Assembly: GCA_041484195.1 (NCBI GenBank)
Contig: JBGPHC010000006.1
Span: 1 to 64,000, forward strand
DNA length: 64,000 bases
Direction: 5' to 3'
DNA from: PSRI01 sp041484195
GTDB taxonomy: Bacteria; Bacteroidota; Bacteroidia; Chitinophagales; Chitinophagaceae
The notes under the pieces are model-generated. The model saw only the letters and a program-made list of their open reading frames with translations, had not been told where the DNA came from and ran no database searches. Of the stretch, positions 34,065 through 43,580 are shown in pieces. How positions within the stretch are numbered: the stretch's first letter is position 1; each line of letters begins with the position of its first letter. Position numbers and translations under genes: made by a program.

Positions 34065-34697
34065 ATGAATTATCATTTCATCACCATTGAAGGAAATATC
34101 GGCGCTGGAAAAACCACCCTGGCACATCTATTGGCCAAACACTATAATGCGCGATTGATATTGGAGCAATTTGCCGAAAACCCTTTCCTGCCAAAATTTT
34201 ATGAAAACCCCGGGAAGAATGCATTTCCACTGGAGCTTTTTTTCATGGCCGAACGATATAAGCAACTGAAAGAACTCATCCATACCAAGGACTTATTCCA
34301 GAATATTACCATCTCTGATTATCTTTTCACCAAATGCCTCTTGTTCGCCAAGGTTAATCTCCCCGAAGAAGAATTCCGATTGTATCAGAGGTTGTTCGAG
34401 ATTATCAACCAGCAATTGGTGCAGCCTGATATACTGATCTACCTGCATGCCCCGGTGCAAAAGCTCCAGGAAAATATCAGGAAACGTAATCGTGCTTATG
34501 AGCAATCCATCCAGGATGAGTATCTTTTCAATTTACAGGAAACCTATACACATTATATCAGGCAACATAATGTCAAGACACTTTTTGTGGATGCAGGTAA
34601 ATCAGATTTTCTTGGCAATGAAGCACATCTGAAGACCATCATTGATGCTCTTGACAAAGACTATGAAAATGGCCAGTATTTCGTGTCACTTCCCTGA
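34065..34697 (+). CDS. Deoxynucleoside kinase
   Basis: 210 aa from the ATG at 34065 (a TTG lies 12 bp upstream). P-loop FITIEGNIGAGKTTLAHLLA, the ENPFLPKFYENP substrate segment, and the DYLFTKCLLFA and RNRAYEQSIQDEYL lid motifs are those of the dGK/dCK/dAK family. It phosphorylates deoxynucleosides for salvage; base preference cannot be told from sequence. It follows folK by 50 bp on the same strand, as is common in Bacteroidota. Confidence 0.92.
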   Translation: MNYHFITIEGNIGAGKTTLAHLLAKHYNARLILEQFAENPFLPKFYENPGKNAFPLELFFMAERYKQLKELIHTKDLFQNITISDYLFTKCLLFAKVNLPEEEFRLYQRLFEIINQQLVQPDILIYLHAPVQKLQENIRKRNRAYEQSIQDEYLFNLQETYTHYIRQHNVKTLFVDAGKSDFLGNEAHLKTIIDALDKDYENGQYFVSLP

Positions 34698-34873
34698 GAG
34701 GCACGAAGGAAAAAAATCTATTGCTCTTAAATAGTGATTGACAACCGGGAGGCAAGATCCAAATTCAGGAGTACAGAGTCTGATGCGGGTCGGGGCATAT
34801 TTGCCGCCGGAACGCAAGGAGCTTCCCGGTTAAAAATCGCGACTGCCCCTTACCTTTACTCTTATTATTACAC

Positions 34874-36127
34874 ATGAGTTCAGCAATTTTGCAGGAAGGC
34901 AGTGATCCATTAGCGTCGGTTCGTATCCCCGAATTCAAGAATTTCATCGTCGGTCGTTTTTTGTTTATAATGGGTTTGAGAATGATGGCCACGCTGGTAG
35001 GTTGGTGGATCTATGAGCTCACGAATCAACCCTTTGCCATTGGGCTCATTGGACTCTCGGAAGTGATCCCCGCCGTATCGCTGGCGCTCTATGCGGGTCA
35101 CGTGATAGATCAGAGTGAAAAGAGAAAAATGATGCTGACCGGCATGCTGCTCTATTTTGTTTCCGCCACCATCCTTTTAATTCTTGCCACACCATTTTCT
35201 TTAAGGCATTTGAATAAACATACCGTAGCATTGGCAGTTTATTTTGTGATATTCTGCACAGGCATCATCCGTGCCTTTACGGGTCCTATATTCGGCGTCA
35301 TCATCGCGGCGATGGTACCCAGGTCACTTTTGCAAAATGCAATTACGTGGAGCCAGGGTACCTGGCTGGCGGCCTCGGTTATTGGCCACGCGGCGGGTGG
35401 CTTCCTAATAGCTTGGGTGGGAAATGCGGGCGCATTGGTAACCATCTCCATATTGATATTCTCCTCCTTTGTGGCCATGACCAGACTCAAACCAAAACCT
35501 GCTGTGAGCGTAGCCGGAGAAAAAAGAACCTGGGAAAGTGTAAAAGAAGGTCTGCGTTTTGTAGCACGCACACGGGATTTACTGGGAGCCTTGTCGCTGG
35601 ACCTATTTGCAGTCTTATTCGGAGGTGCCGTGGCCATGGTACCGGTATATGCTAAAGATATCCTGAAAGTGGGTCCGCTGGGATTCGGCTGGCTCAACGC
35701 CGCTTCAGATATCGGATCCATTTGCATCGTAATCATCCTCACGTTGTCCCCACTAAGACGTCACCAGGGTCGCGCCCTATTATTTGCCGTAGCAGGATTT
35801 GGTACCTGCATCATTGTATTCGGACTTTCAAAGATTTTCTGGATATCCTTCCTGGCCCTCATGGTTGCAGGGATGCTTGATGGCATCAGCGTAGTAGTGC
35901 GTGGCACCATTCTGCAATTGAAAACACCCGACAATATGCGCGGCAGGGTGATGAGCGTAAATTCCATGTTCATCAATTCCAGTAATGAGCTGGGACAATT
36001 TGAAAGCGGACTCGCGGCAAAATTGATGGGAGTGATTCCCTCTGTGGTGTTTGGGGGCTGCATGACTCTGCTGGTGGTGATCATCACTTCGATCAAGGCT
36101 CCCAGCCTGAGAAAATTGCATTATTAA
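34874..36127 (+). CDS. MFS transporter, EntS/MFS_3-like
   Basis: 417 aa with about 12 membrane segments. The start and first helix (FKNFIVGRFLFIMGLRMMAT) and the AGHVIDQSEKRKMM loop fit the MFS_3 (enterobactin-exporter-like) group. Likely a small-molecule exporter. A glycine-rich mid-region (AKDILKVGPLGFGWLNAASD) is typical of this group. Confidence 0.9.
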   Translation: MSSAILQEGSDPLASVRIPEFKNFIVGRFLFIMGLRMMATLVGWWIYELTNQPFAIGLIGLSEVIPAVSLALYAGHVIDQSEKRKMMLTGMLLYFVSATILLILATPFSLRHLNKHTVALAVYFVIFCTGIIRAFTGPIFGVIIAAMVPRSLLQNAITWSQGTWLAASVIGHAAGGFLIAWVGNAGALVTISILIFSSFVAMTRLKPKPAVSVAGEKRTWESVKEGLRFVARTRDLLGALSLDLFAVLFGGAVAMVPVYAKDILKVGPLGFGWLNAASDIGSICIVIILTLSPLRRHQGRALLFAVAGFGTCIIVFGLSKIFWISFLALMVAGMLDGISVVVRGTILQLKTPDNMRGRVMSVNSMFINSSNELGQFESGLAAKLMGVIPSVVFGGCMTLLVVIITSIKAPSLRKLHY

Positions 36128-36204
36128 TCTGCCTGGGCACGCTTTTTTTTGGCCAATAATGGTCACTGATTGAATAGTTTTTGATACCTTAATGGAATAA
36201 TTTC

Positions 36205-37113
36205 ATGACTATGCAACGCAGGATTTTTATTCGCAACACAGCTATCAGCGCCGGGCTGCTGGCATTCCCCGGTAAGGGACTCCTGGCCGGATTTTCGGGA
36301 CAACAACCTTTCAAAATAAAAGCCTTAAGAAACAATATCAGCATTTTCACGGAAAAAGGCGGCACCATCGCTTTCCTGGTCAACAAGGATGGCATCGTAG
36401 TGGTGGATTCGGAATTTCCCGAACAGGCAAACCACCTGATTGGGGAATTGAAGAAACTTTCAGGCAGACCTGTGGACCTTCTTATCAACACGCATCATCA
36501 CATGGATCATAGCGCAGGCAATATCGCGTTCAAAGGTCTCGCGCAGCACGTGCTGGCCCATACCAACTCCAAGGCAAACCAGGAACGGGTGGCCAAAGAG
36601 AAAAAAATAGAAGATCAGCAGCTATATCCTGATCAGACTTTTGGCGATACCTGGTGCGATCAATATGCCGGAGAGAAGATATGCCTTTACTATTATGGCG
36701 CTGGGCATACCAATGGCGACAGCCTGGTACATTTCCAGCATGCCAATATAGTCCACATGGGAGATCTGCTTTTCAACCGAAGGCATCCATTCATAGACCG
36801 TTCCGCGGGCGCCAATATAAAAAGCTGGATTTCCGTACTGGAAAAAGCAATAGATAAATTCAGCAGAAAAACTTTATTTGTATATGGTCATGCGGCCGAT
36901 GGCTATGATGTTACGGGGAACCAGGATGATCTAAAAGCATTCCGCGACTACCTGGGCAATCTCCTGAAATATACAGAGGCTGAAATGAAATCCGGAAAGA
37001 CCCGGGAGGAAATCATGAAAGCGACTACTATTCCCGGATCGCCTGAATGGAAGGGAGATGGGATTGATCGCCCTTTGCAGGCGGCATTTGAGGAATTGAC
37101 CCCGAATACCTGA
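36205..37113 (+). CDS. MBL-fold metallo-hydrolase with Tat-like signal
   Basis: 302 aa. The N-terminus MTMQRRIFIRNTAISAGLLA has a twin-arginine pattern, so it is probably exported folded. The metallo-beta-lactamase metal motif is INTHHHMDHSAGN, with a later GAGHTNGDSLVHF and a terminal histidine in YGHAADGYD. These bind two zinc ions. The substrate is unknown; related exported enzymes are annotated as beta-lactamase-like or quorum-quenching hydrolases. Confidence 0.9.
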   Translation: MTMQRRIFIRNTAISAGLLAFPGKGLLAGFSGQQPFKIKALRNNISIFTEKGGTIAFLVNKDGIVVVDSEFPEQANHLIGELKKLSGRPVDLLINTHHHMDHSAGNIAFKGLAQHVLAHTNSKANQERVAKEKKIEDQQLYPDQTFGDTWCDQYAGEKICLYYYGAGHTNGDSLVHFQHANIVHMGDLLFNRRHPFIDRSAGANIKSWISVLEKAIDKFSRKTLFVYGHAADGYDVTGNQDDLKAFRDYLGNLLKYTEAEMKSGKTREEIMKATTIPGSPEWKGDGIDRPLQAAFEELTPNT

Positions 37114-37176
37114 TCGGGCCGGTGACAACTTCAATTTTGCAGCTACGCCCCGTGTTAGTAAACATGGTGCCCTACA

Positions 37177-37668
37177 CTATGGTTTCTGAACTACATGTAA
37201 CAATTTTTCCATCACATAATATACAGCAGGGCAAAAACTGGCATTCTTCATTGTGAGCTGAGGTCTTTTGAGAAACACGTCTTCATTGGTATAGGGGAAT
37301 CTTTCGCAGTCAGAGGGCCTGACTTCATAGATCCCGCAAAAATTATCCGCTCCCAAAAAAGGGCAGGGAGTTTTTTTTACAACATAGTCTCCCTCTTCGT
37401 CGAGTCGAAGATAGGTCTCAATAAAATCTCCTTCGTTCATTTTCAGGTGACGGCTGATGCGTTTAATATCCGGTGTCTTAAACCTTGGGGAGTAGTTCTT
37501 GCAGCAATTCGCACATTGGTGACAATCAATATGTGAAAATGCTTCTTCATGCACTTGGGGCAACCGCTTCAACACATCATTCTTGTCGGCCCGTTTTAGG
37601 AACCGCTTGTACTGCTTACTGTGAGAGGCGGATTTTTTTTCCCAGTTATCGAGTATCTTATCAGGCAT
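37177..37668 (-). CDS. YkgJ-family cysteine cluster protein
   Basis: 163 aa. Cysteine pattern CHQCANCCKNYSPRF, then CPFLGADNFCGIYEVRPSDC, is the zinc/iron-chelating CxxCxxCC family (YkgJ). The reaction is unknown; the cluster suggests a metal-bound or iron-sulfur protein. Confidence 0.9.
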   Translation of the reverse strand: MPDKILDNWEKKSASHSKQYKRFLKRADKNDVLKRLPQVHEEAFSHIDCHQCANCCKNYSPRFKTPDIKRISRHLKMNEGDFIETYLRLDEEGDYVVKKTPCPFLGADNFCGIYEVRPSDCERFPYTNEDVFLKRPQLTMKNASFCPAVYYVMEKLLHVVQKP

Positions 37669-37814
37669 AGATGGCTACTATAAAGCGATAGGCCAATCAG
37701 GTATTCCAATTAAAGCCCTCACGCATACACGCAAAACCTGTTATCAGTTGGTAAAGACAAGTGCAAGTTATGTAGAATTCGGGCTTTAGTCCTTATTTTT
37801 GCAGATTCCCTACC

Positions 37815-38759
37815 ATGGAATCCCTGCGCGAACAAATATTGCTCCTAATCAGCACGCCGGTATATATTGCCATCATCGGCCTTGAATTGCTATTGAGCAA
37901 TTACCAACACAGAAAATTGTATGGTTGGAAAGACACTGCATTCAACATTTACCTGATGATTTTGAACAGTGTTATTGACCTGCTTTTTCGTACTGTATAC
38001 CTGTTAATACTGGCTTATTTTTACAGCCACCGGATCATTTCGTTGGAGAATCTTGTCCTCTATTGGGTGATGCTGGTGCTGATGGAAGATTTTCTTTATT
38101 ACTGGCTGCACCGCTTCGACCATGAGATCAGGTTTTTCTGGGCAGTGCATGTAACCCATCATTCTTCAGAAGAAATGAATTTCACAGTTGGATTCAGGTC
38201 TTCCGTTTTTCAGCCTTTGTATCGTTTTATCTATTTTATCCCCCTGGCCCTGATAGGTTTTGAGCCGCTGGATATCGCTTTCATATATTCCGCCACTCAA
38301 ATCTGGGGTATTTTCGTTCATACTGAACTTGTCCGCAAAATGGGCTGGCTTGAATTCTTCATGGTAACGCCTTCGCATCACCGAGTACACCATGCTTCCA
38401 ACCCCAGATACCTGGATAAGAATTTGGGGATGTTCCTGATTATATGGGATAAGCTCTTCGGAACTTTTCAGCCTGAACTCCCGGATGAGGAATATGAACC
38501 ATTGAAATATGGACTCACCAAGCCCATTGAAAAAGAAACACCGGTCACGATAGTGTTTCATGAATGGCAAAATATCTGGAATGATATCAGAACCAATGGA
38601 ATCGGATGGAAGCAGCGATTTATGTACCTGTTTGGACCCCCGGGCTGGAGCCATGATGGCAGTCGCCATACCAGCAAGGAACTCCGTGAATTAGAAGGGA
38701 AAGGAGAGGGCTCCGAAGCCATGGTACAAAAAATGGAAGAAGAAGCGCTCGCCATCTGA
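37815..38759 (+). CDS. Sterol desaturase / fatty acid hydroxylase family protein
   Basis: 314 aa with four or so membrane helices and the three His boxes of the family: HRFDHEIRFFWAVHVTHHSS, then HRVHHASN. These bind a di-iron centre that hydroxylates or desaturates lipids. In Bacteroidota such enzymes act on membrane lipids or carotenoids; the substrate cannot be told. Confidence 0.92.
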   Translation: MESLREQILLLISTPVYIAIIGLELLLSNYQHRKLYGWKDTAFNIYLMILNSVIDLLFRTVYLLILAYFYSHRIISLENLVLYWVMLVLMEDFLYYWLHRFDHEIRFFWAVHVTHHSSEEMNFTVGFRSSVFQPLYRFIYFIPLALIGFEPLDIAFIYSATQIWGIFVHTELVRKMGWLEFFMVTPSHHRVHHASNPRYLDKNLGMFLIIWDKLFGTFQPELPDEEYEPLKYGLTKPIEKETPVTIVFHEWQNIWNDIRTNGIGWKQRFMYLFGPPGWSHDGSRHTSKELRELEGKGEGSEAMVQKMEEEALAI

Positions 38760-38884
38760 TCCACGCTCCCATCAAGATCTTTCTACAGGATTATCCACAA
38801 GCTTTGCAAGGCCCAATCCGGCTGCTTTTTTGTGCCTGTTTCGCCCTAACTTTGCGCATCTTTTTGAAAGGTCAATCCCGTAAT

Positions 38885-41788
38885 ATGAATTTATTTGAAC
38901 AGCAATCCGGAGAATTCCGTTCCAGGCATATAGGACCCGACGAAACTCAGACAACTGAGATGCTCAGGGTCATTGGGCTGGCTTCCATGGAAGAACTGGT
39001 GAGCAGGACCATCCCCGCTTCGATCCGTTTGAAGGAACCACTACGACTTCCGGCACCGCAGAGTGAATATGAATACCTGCAGGACATGAGGAAAATTGCA
39101 ACGGGCAACAAATTATTCAAGACTTATATCGGTCAGGGATATTATGGAACGATCACACCCTCTGTGATCCAGCGAAATATCTTCGAGAATCCGGGCTGGT
39201 ACACACAATACACACCGTACCAGGCGGAGATTTCCCAGGGACGATTGGAGAGCTTGCTGAATTTCCAGACCATGGTCTCCGATCTGACAGCTTTACCTCT
39301 TGCCAATGCCTCTCTGCTAGACGAAGCAACTGCGGCCGCGGAAGCAATGGCCATGCTGTTCCACCACGTGAACAAAGCGGATTCAATAGGCAAACCAAAA
39401 TTTTTCGTGGATCGCGCCATCTTTCCTCAAACTTTGGATGTACTAATTACCAGGGCGAATCCAATCGGCATTGAAATCGTTCAGGGTGACTATAAATCAG
39501 CCAAACTGGACGCATCATATTTTGGCGCCATTGTTCAATATCCCAATAATGACGGAGCCATCGAAGACTATCGGGAGTTTTTCAACCAGGTGCATAATGC
39601 CGGAGCTTTTGCGGTAATGGTCACTGACCTACTGGCACTCACATTACTGGTTCCCCCGGGGGAATTGGGCGCCGATGTGGCGGTAGGTTCGGCCCAGCGC
39701 TTTGGGGTGGCTGTGGGTTATGGCGGACCACATGCCGCGTTTTTCGCGACCAAAGAAGAATTCAAGAGAAATATTCCAGGCCGAATCATCGGAGTGAGCA
39801 TTGACGCCCAGGGAAACCGTGCCCTGAGAATGGCACTACAAACAAGGGAACAACATATCAAGAGAGAAAAAGCCACTTCAAATATCTGCACCGCCCAGGC
39901 ATTACTCGCGAATATGTCGGCGATGTATGCTGTATATCATGGACCTGAAGGACTGAGACGCATCGCCAGCCGGGTAGCGATCCTTGCGAATACACTCTCC
40001 AATGAATTATCCGAACTGGGGCTCAACAACCACAATGCACATTATTTCGACACCCTGAAAATCCGGGTGCAGGATTCGGCCAGACTCCGCCTGATTGCCG
40101 AAGCCAGGGAAGTGAATTTCCGATATTTTGATGAAGTGCATGTAGGCATAACCGTTGATGAAACTACTTCCCAAAAAGATATATTGGATATCCTATACAT
40201 ATTTGCCGAAGCACACGGCCATAACAGCGCCAGCGTCAGTTTCGACTCTGATGCCGGCACAGACAATATTCCAAACTTTGCACGTCGGCGATCGGCATTC
40301 CTGGAACATCCTGTATTCAATACGCACCATAGTGAAAGCCAGATGATGCGTTATATCAAATTTTTGGAGAATAAGGATCTTTCGCTGAATACTTCCATGA
40401 TTTCATTGGGCAGTTGCACCATGAAGCTGAATGCAGCTTCGGAAATGATTCCCCTGAGCTGGCCAGAATTTGCAAACCTTCATCCATTCATTCCGTCGGT
40501 GCAGGCCGAAGGATATCACTATATCATAGATAAACTGAGCTCTTATCTCTGCACGATTACCGGCTTTACCGCCTGCAGCCTACAGCCCAACAGCGGAGCC
40601 CAGGGAGAATACACAGGGTTGCTGACCATTGCCGCTTTTCATAAGGCCAATGGCAATGAACACCGCAATGTGGTTCTTATTCCTATTTCGGCCCACGGAA
40701 CAAATCCCGCATCTGCTGTGATGGCAGGCATGAAGGTGGTAGTAGTAAAAAGCGACGACGAAGGGCATATTGATGTGGCAGATCTGAAAGCGAAGGCCGA
40801 ACAATATAAGGAGGACCTTGCTGCTCTGATGGTGACCTATCCTTCCACGCATGGCGTATTCGAAGAGTCCATCAAGGAAATTTGCAGGATCATTCATGAA
40901 AATGGAGGACAGGTGTATATGGATGGCGCTAATATGAATGCCCAGTCCGGCCTGACCTCACCAGCAGCTATAGGCGCAGATTTATGTCATCTGAATCTTC
41001 ACAAGACTTTCGCGATCCCTCATGGAGGAGGAGGTCCCGGCATGGGCCCGATATGCGTCGCGGAACACCTTGCTAAATTCCTACCCGGTCACGAATCGCT
41101 GGCCCATGCAAACGGTAAGCTTCAGGGAAAGGGCTTTCATGCAGTCAGCGCAGCGCCTTACGGCAGCGCTTCCATACTGCTGATCAGTTATGGTTATGTC
41201 AGGATGCTGGGAGGGTCGGGTGTGAAAGCTGCAACGGAATGGGCCATACTAAACGCAAATTATATGCGCGCCAGGCTGGAAAAATATTTCAATATTCTTT
41301 ACCTGGGAAGAGAGGGCACCTGCGCACATGAATTCATTGTGGACCTCAGACCATTCAAGGCCAGCGCGGGCATTGAAGCGGAGGACTTGGCCAAACGCCT
41401 CATGGACTATGGCTTCCACGCTCCTACAATGAGCTTCCCCGTGCCCGGTACCATCATGGTTGAACCAACCGAGAGTGAAGACAAGGCAGAACTGGATCGT
41501 TTTTGCGATGCGCTCATAAGTATATATCACGAAATGAAATCCATTGAGACTGGTGGATATGACAGGTTGGACAATCCATTGAAGCATGCACCCCATACCG
41601 CATCGGTGGTATGTACTGACGAATGGAAACATTCATATAGTAGAAAGGATGCTGCATTCCCGCTGCCTTATGTCATGGACAATAAATTCTGGCCCGCAGT
41701 GGCAAGAGTGAATAATACTTATGGCGACAGGAACCTGATTTGTACCTGCGAACCGGTGGAGAGCTATATGGAATCCACCCAAAGTTGA
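38885..41788 (+). CDS. gcvP: Glycine dehydrogenase (decarboxylating), P protein
   Basis: 967 aa from the ATG at 38885; the upstream extension to 38804 is not family-like. Single-chain P protein: N-terminal half (RHIGPDETQTTEML, YIGQGYYGTITPSVIQRNIF) and C-terminal half with the PLP lysine in LNLHKTFAIPHGGGGPGMGP. It decarboxylates glycine and passes the aminomethyl group to lipoyl-GcvH. gcvH and gcvT are not in the window. Confidence 0.98.
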   Translation: MNLFEQQSGEFRSRHIGPDETQTTEMLRVIGLASMEELVSRTIPASIRLKEPLRLPAPQSEYEYLQDMRKIATGNKLFKTYIGQGYYGTITPSVIQRNIFENPGWYTQYTPYQAEISQGRLESLLNFQTMVSDLTALPLANASLLDEATAAAEAMAMLFHHVNKADSIGKPKFFVDRAIFPQTLDVLITRANPIGIEIVQGDYKSAKLDASYFGAIVQYPNNDGAIEDYREFFNQVHNAGAFAVMVTDLLALTLLVPPGELGADVAVGSAQRFGVAVGYGGPHAAFFATKEEFKRNIPGRIIGVSIDAQGNRALRMALQTREQHIKREKATSNICTAQALLANMSAMYAVYHGPEGLRRIASRVAILANTLSNELSELGLNNHNAHYFDTLKIRVQDSARLRLIAEAREVNFRYFDEVHVGITVDETTSQKDILDILYIFAEAHGHNSASVSFDSDAGTDNIPNFARRRSAFLEHPVFNTHHSESQMMRYIKFLENKDLSLNTSMISLGSCTMKLNAASEMIPLSWPEFANLHPFIPSVQAEGYHYIIDKLSSYLCTITGFTACSLQPNSGAQGEYTGLLTIAAFHKANGNEHRNVVLIPISAHGTNPASAVMAGMKVVVVKSDDEGHIDVADLKAKAEQYKEDLAALMVTYPSTHGVFEESIKEICRIIHENGGQVYMDGANMNAQSGLTSPAAIGADLCHLNLHKTFAIPHGGGGPGMGPICVAEHLAKFLPGHESLAHANGKLQGKGFHAVSAAPYGSASILLISYGYVRMLGGSGVKAATEWAILNANYMRARLEKYFNILYLGREGTCAHEFIVDLRPFKASAGIEAEDLAKRLMDYGFHAPTMSFPVPGTIMVEPTESEDKAELDRFCDALISIYHEMKSIETGGYDRLDNPLKHAPHTASVVCTDEWKHSYSRKDAAFPLPYVMDNKFWPAVARVNNTYGDRNLICTCEPVESYMESTQS

Positions 41789-41876
41789 GACCGCAAAGAA
41801 ATAGAGGAAAAAAAATCTTCATTCGTCATTTTGATCACAATGCAAATGAAATTCCCTCAGGGATGGGACATCTTTC

Positions 41877-42353
41877 TTATATCCAACCAAATTCCTTATA
41901 GGTATCATATCCATTTTTCAGGGCATCTTTTATCTGGGAGAGAATTAATTTGTCATAGGTCTTGATATGAAAGCATGCCTTTCCCTTCAGACATTTGAGT
42001 AACTCAGGCTTGAACACATCCTGGAGTTTCTTGTTACCATAAATCGGCATGAAGTAAAATCCCACATAGCCTTTTTGTATTAGGGCGGCGGCAAACCACA
42101 TCTCATCTTTTTTTCTGCCATCAATTACAACTTTTTTCTCACTCACCAGGAGTACCTGTCCGTTTTCACCCCCGCGTAATTTCAGCTGACCTTTTTGATA
42201 AGGCAGGAACATATCCCTGATGGCTTCAAAAATCGGGATCAATTCAGGTTGCCCGGCAGATTTGTCGGCATATTTTATACCAGTATCCTTGCTGGCAGAA
42301 TTGCGGGAGGATACTACATTCTTGACCGATTTGCTTTTCGCTGATTTAGCCAT
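41877..42353 (-). CDS. DUF1801-type protein
   Basis: 158 aa from the ATG at 42353; an upstream in-frame ATG (42377) is possible. After a Lys/Ser-rich tail, the domain (ELIPIFEAIRDMFLPYQKGQ, VGFYFMPIYGNKKLQDVF) resembles DUF1801/YdhG-like proteins. Function unknown. It sits between gcvP and the insertion sequence. Confidence 0.8.
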   Translation of the reverse strand: MAKSAKSKSVKNVVSSRNSASKDTGIKYADKSAGQPELIPIFEAIRDMFLPYQKGQLKLRGGENGQVLLVSEKKVVIDGRKKDEMWFAAALIQKGYVGFYFMPIYGNKKLQDVFKPELLKCLKGKACFHIKTYDKLILSQIKDALKNGYDTYKEFGWI

Positions 42354-42508
42354 AGTGATTCGTTTGGAGGTGGACACAAATTAAAATTAAAAGGGATAGC
42401 CTGAAAGGAGAATGGGATTTCTTTTTTATGAGGAGCAGGGTTAAACACTTGGGGAGAATGGGATTTTTGCGATAGGATAAGAAGAATTTTACAGTTGGGA
42501 ATGGTGGG

Positions 42509-42531
42509 ATTGCGCATTTTAGCCTTCAACC
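42509..42531 (+). repeat. Extra copy resembling the IS left end
   Basis: GATTGCGCATTTTAGCC followed by TTCAA, 30 bp outside the IS left inverted repeat (GATTGCCCATTTAGGCC then TCAA). It may be a scar of an older insertion of a related element. Confidence 0.4.
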
Positions 42532-42538
42532 AACCCAT

Positions 42539-43530
42539 GATTGCCCATTTAGGCCTCAAAGCAAAAACCGGGAAAAAGCCGGGAATATGTAAAGGCCAAT
42601 ATATTTGGGAGAATTGAACTAAATATTTGGGTATGTTTCAGGGAACATCTATTGAGCAGTTTAATAAATTCTTTAAGAATGAAGATGATTGCAAGCAGTA
42701 CCTCTTCGATCTGAAGTGGAAAAACGGCTACCAGTGCCGAAGGTGTGGATGTACCAAGAGTTACAAGGGGCAGACGAGATTCCATCAGCGTTGTCAAAAT
42801 TGCAGATATGATGAATCGGTGACGGCTCATACGATTTTTCATAAGATAAAGATTCCTCTGTTTAAAGCTTTTGAAATGGCATTCCGGATTGCGGTCAGGA
42901 AAAAGGGGATGTCTACCTTAGAACTGTCCAGAGAATTTTCCATAAACAAAAAGTCATCCTGGCTATTCAAGCGTAAGACCCAGGAAGCAATGAAAAGTGG
43001 CGGCACTCTTCATCCCAATAGCTTGGCAGAAGTGGATGTGTTATTGATCAGAGGCCAGGGTATAGGCCGACTGGGCAGAAACAAGAGGGAAAAGAGAAAA
43101 GTGGTGATTACCGCTGAAAAAATAAAAGGTAAGAAAATAGGTCATGCTTATGGAAGCGCAATTAAATCAGACGGGCGAGAAAATTTAGACGCATATTTGG
43201 ACCGCCCCATTGACAAGGATCAAGTGCCTAGGTTCACGGATGGATTTGAAAGGCATTGGTCGTCTGGCCGTGATTTTGAATTCAGGCAAAGATCCTCCAG
43301 GCGCAAAAGAAGATTTCCAGGATTTGATGTGGTGGTCATGAATCTAAATGCATGGCTGCGAGGCATACATCATCATTGTTCAATCAGGTTCGTCAATGGC
43401 TATTTAGACGAATTCTTCTTTCGGTTCAATAGGAGAAATTCGCTAACCAGCATCTGGCATCAGCTCATAGAGCGATTTATGGCGAACCCACCATACCTCT
43501 ACATTGCCAATGCGGCCTAAATGGGTAATC
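42539..43530 (+). mobile_element. IS1595-family insertion sequence, 992 bp
   Basis: Terminal inverted repeats 42539-42558 and 43511-43530 match at 18 of 20 positions (GATTgCCCATTTAGGCCtCA against GATTaCCCATTTAGGCCgCA). They enclose one transposase gene whose stop lies inside the right repeat. No 8-bp target duplication is visible (caacccat on the left, aagaagag on the right). Flank rearrangement, or an insertion next to an older end at 42509, could explain this. Confidence 0.85.
42633..43520 (+). CDS. IS1595-family transposase
   Basis: 295 aa from the ATG at 42633 (a TTG lies six bases upstream). N-terminal zinc ribbon CRRCGCTKSYKGQTRFHQRC then QNCRYDES, and a DDE-type core with AEVD, FTDGFERHWSSG and YLDEFFFRFNRRN. 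Other members usually read VDET at the first site; here it is VDVL, so the residue next to the catalytic aspartate differs. The frame is intact, but activity is uncertain. Confidence 0.88.
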   Translation: MFQGTSIEQFNKFFKNEDDCKQYLFDLKWKNGYQCRRCGCTKSYKGQTRFHQRCQNCRYDESVTAHTIFHKIKIPLFKAFEMAFRIAVRKKGMSTLELSREFSINKKSSWLFKRKTQEAMKSGGTLHPNSLAEVDVLLIRGQGIGRLGRNKREKRKVVITAEKIKGKKIGHAYGSAIKSDGRENLDAYLDRPIDKDQVPRFTDGFERHWSSGRDFEFRQRSSRRKRRFPGFDVVVMNLNAWLRGIHHHCSIRFVNGYLDEFFFRFNRRNSLTSIWHQLIERFMANPPYLYIANAA

Positions 43531-43580
43531 AAGAAGAGAGAGTCGATTGCTTATACATCCCAATCCCCAACCCCTCCCTT

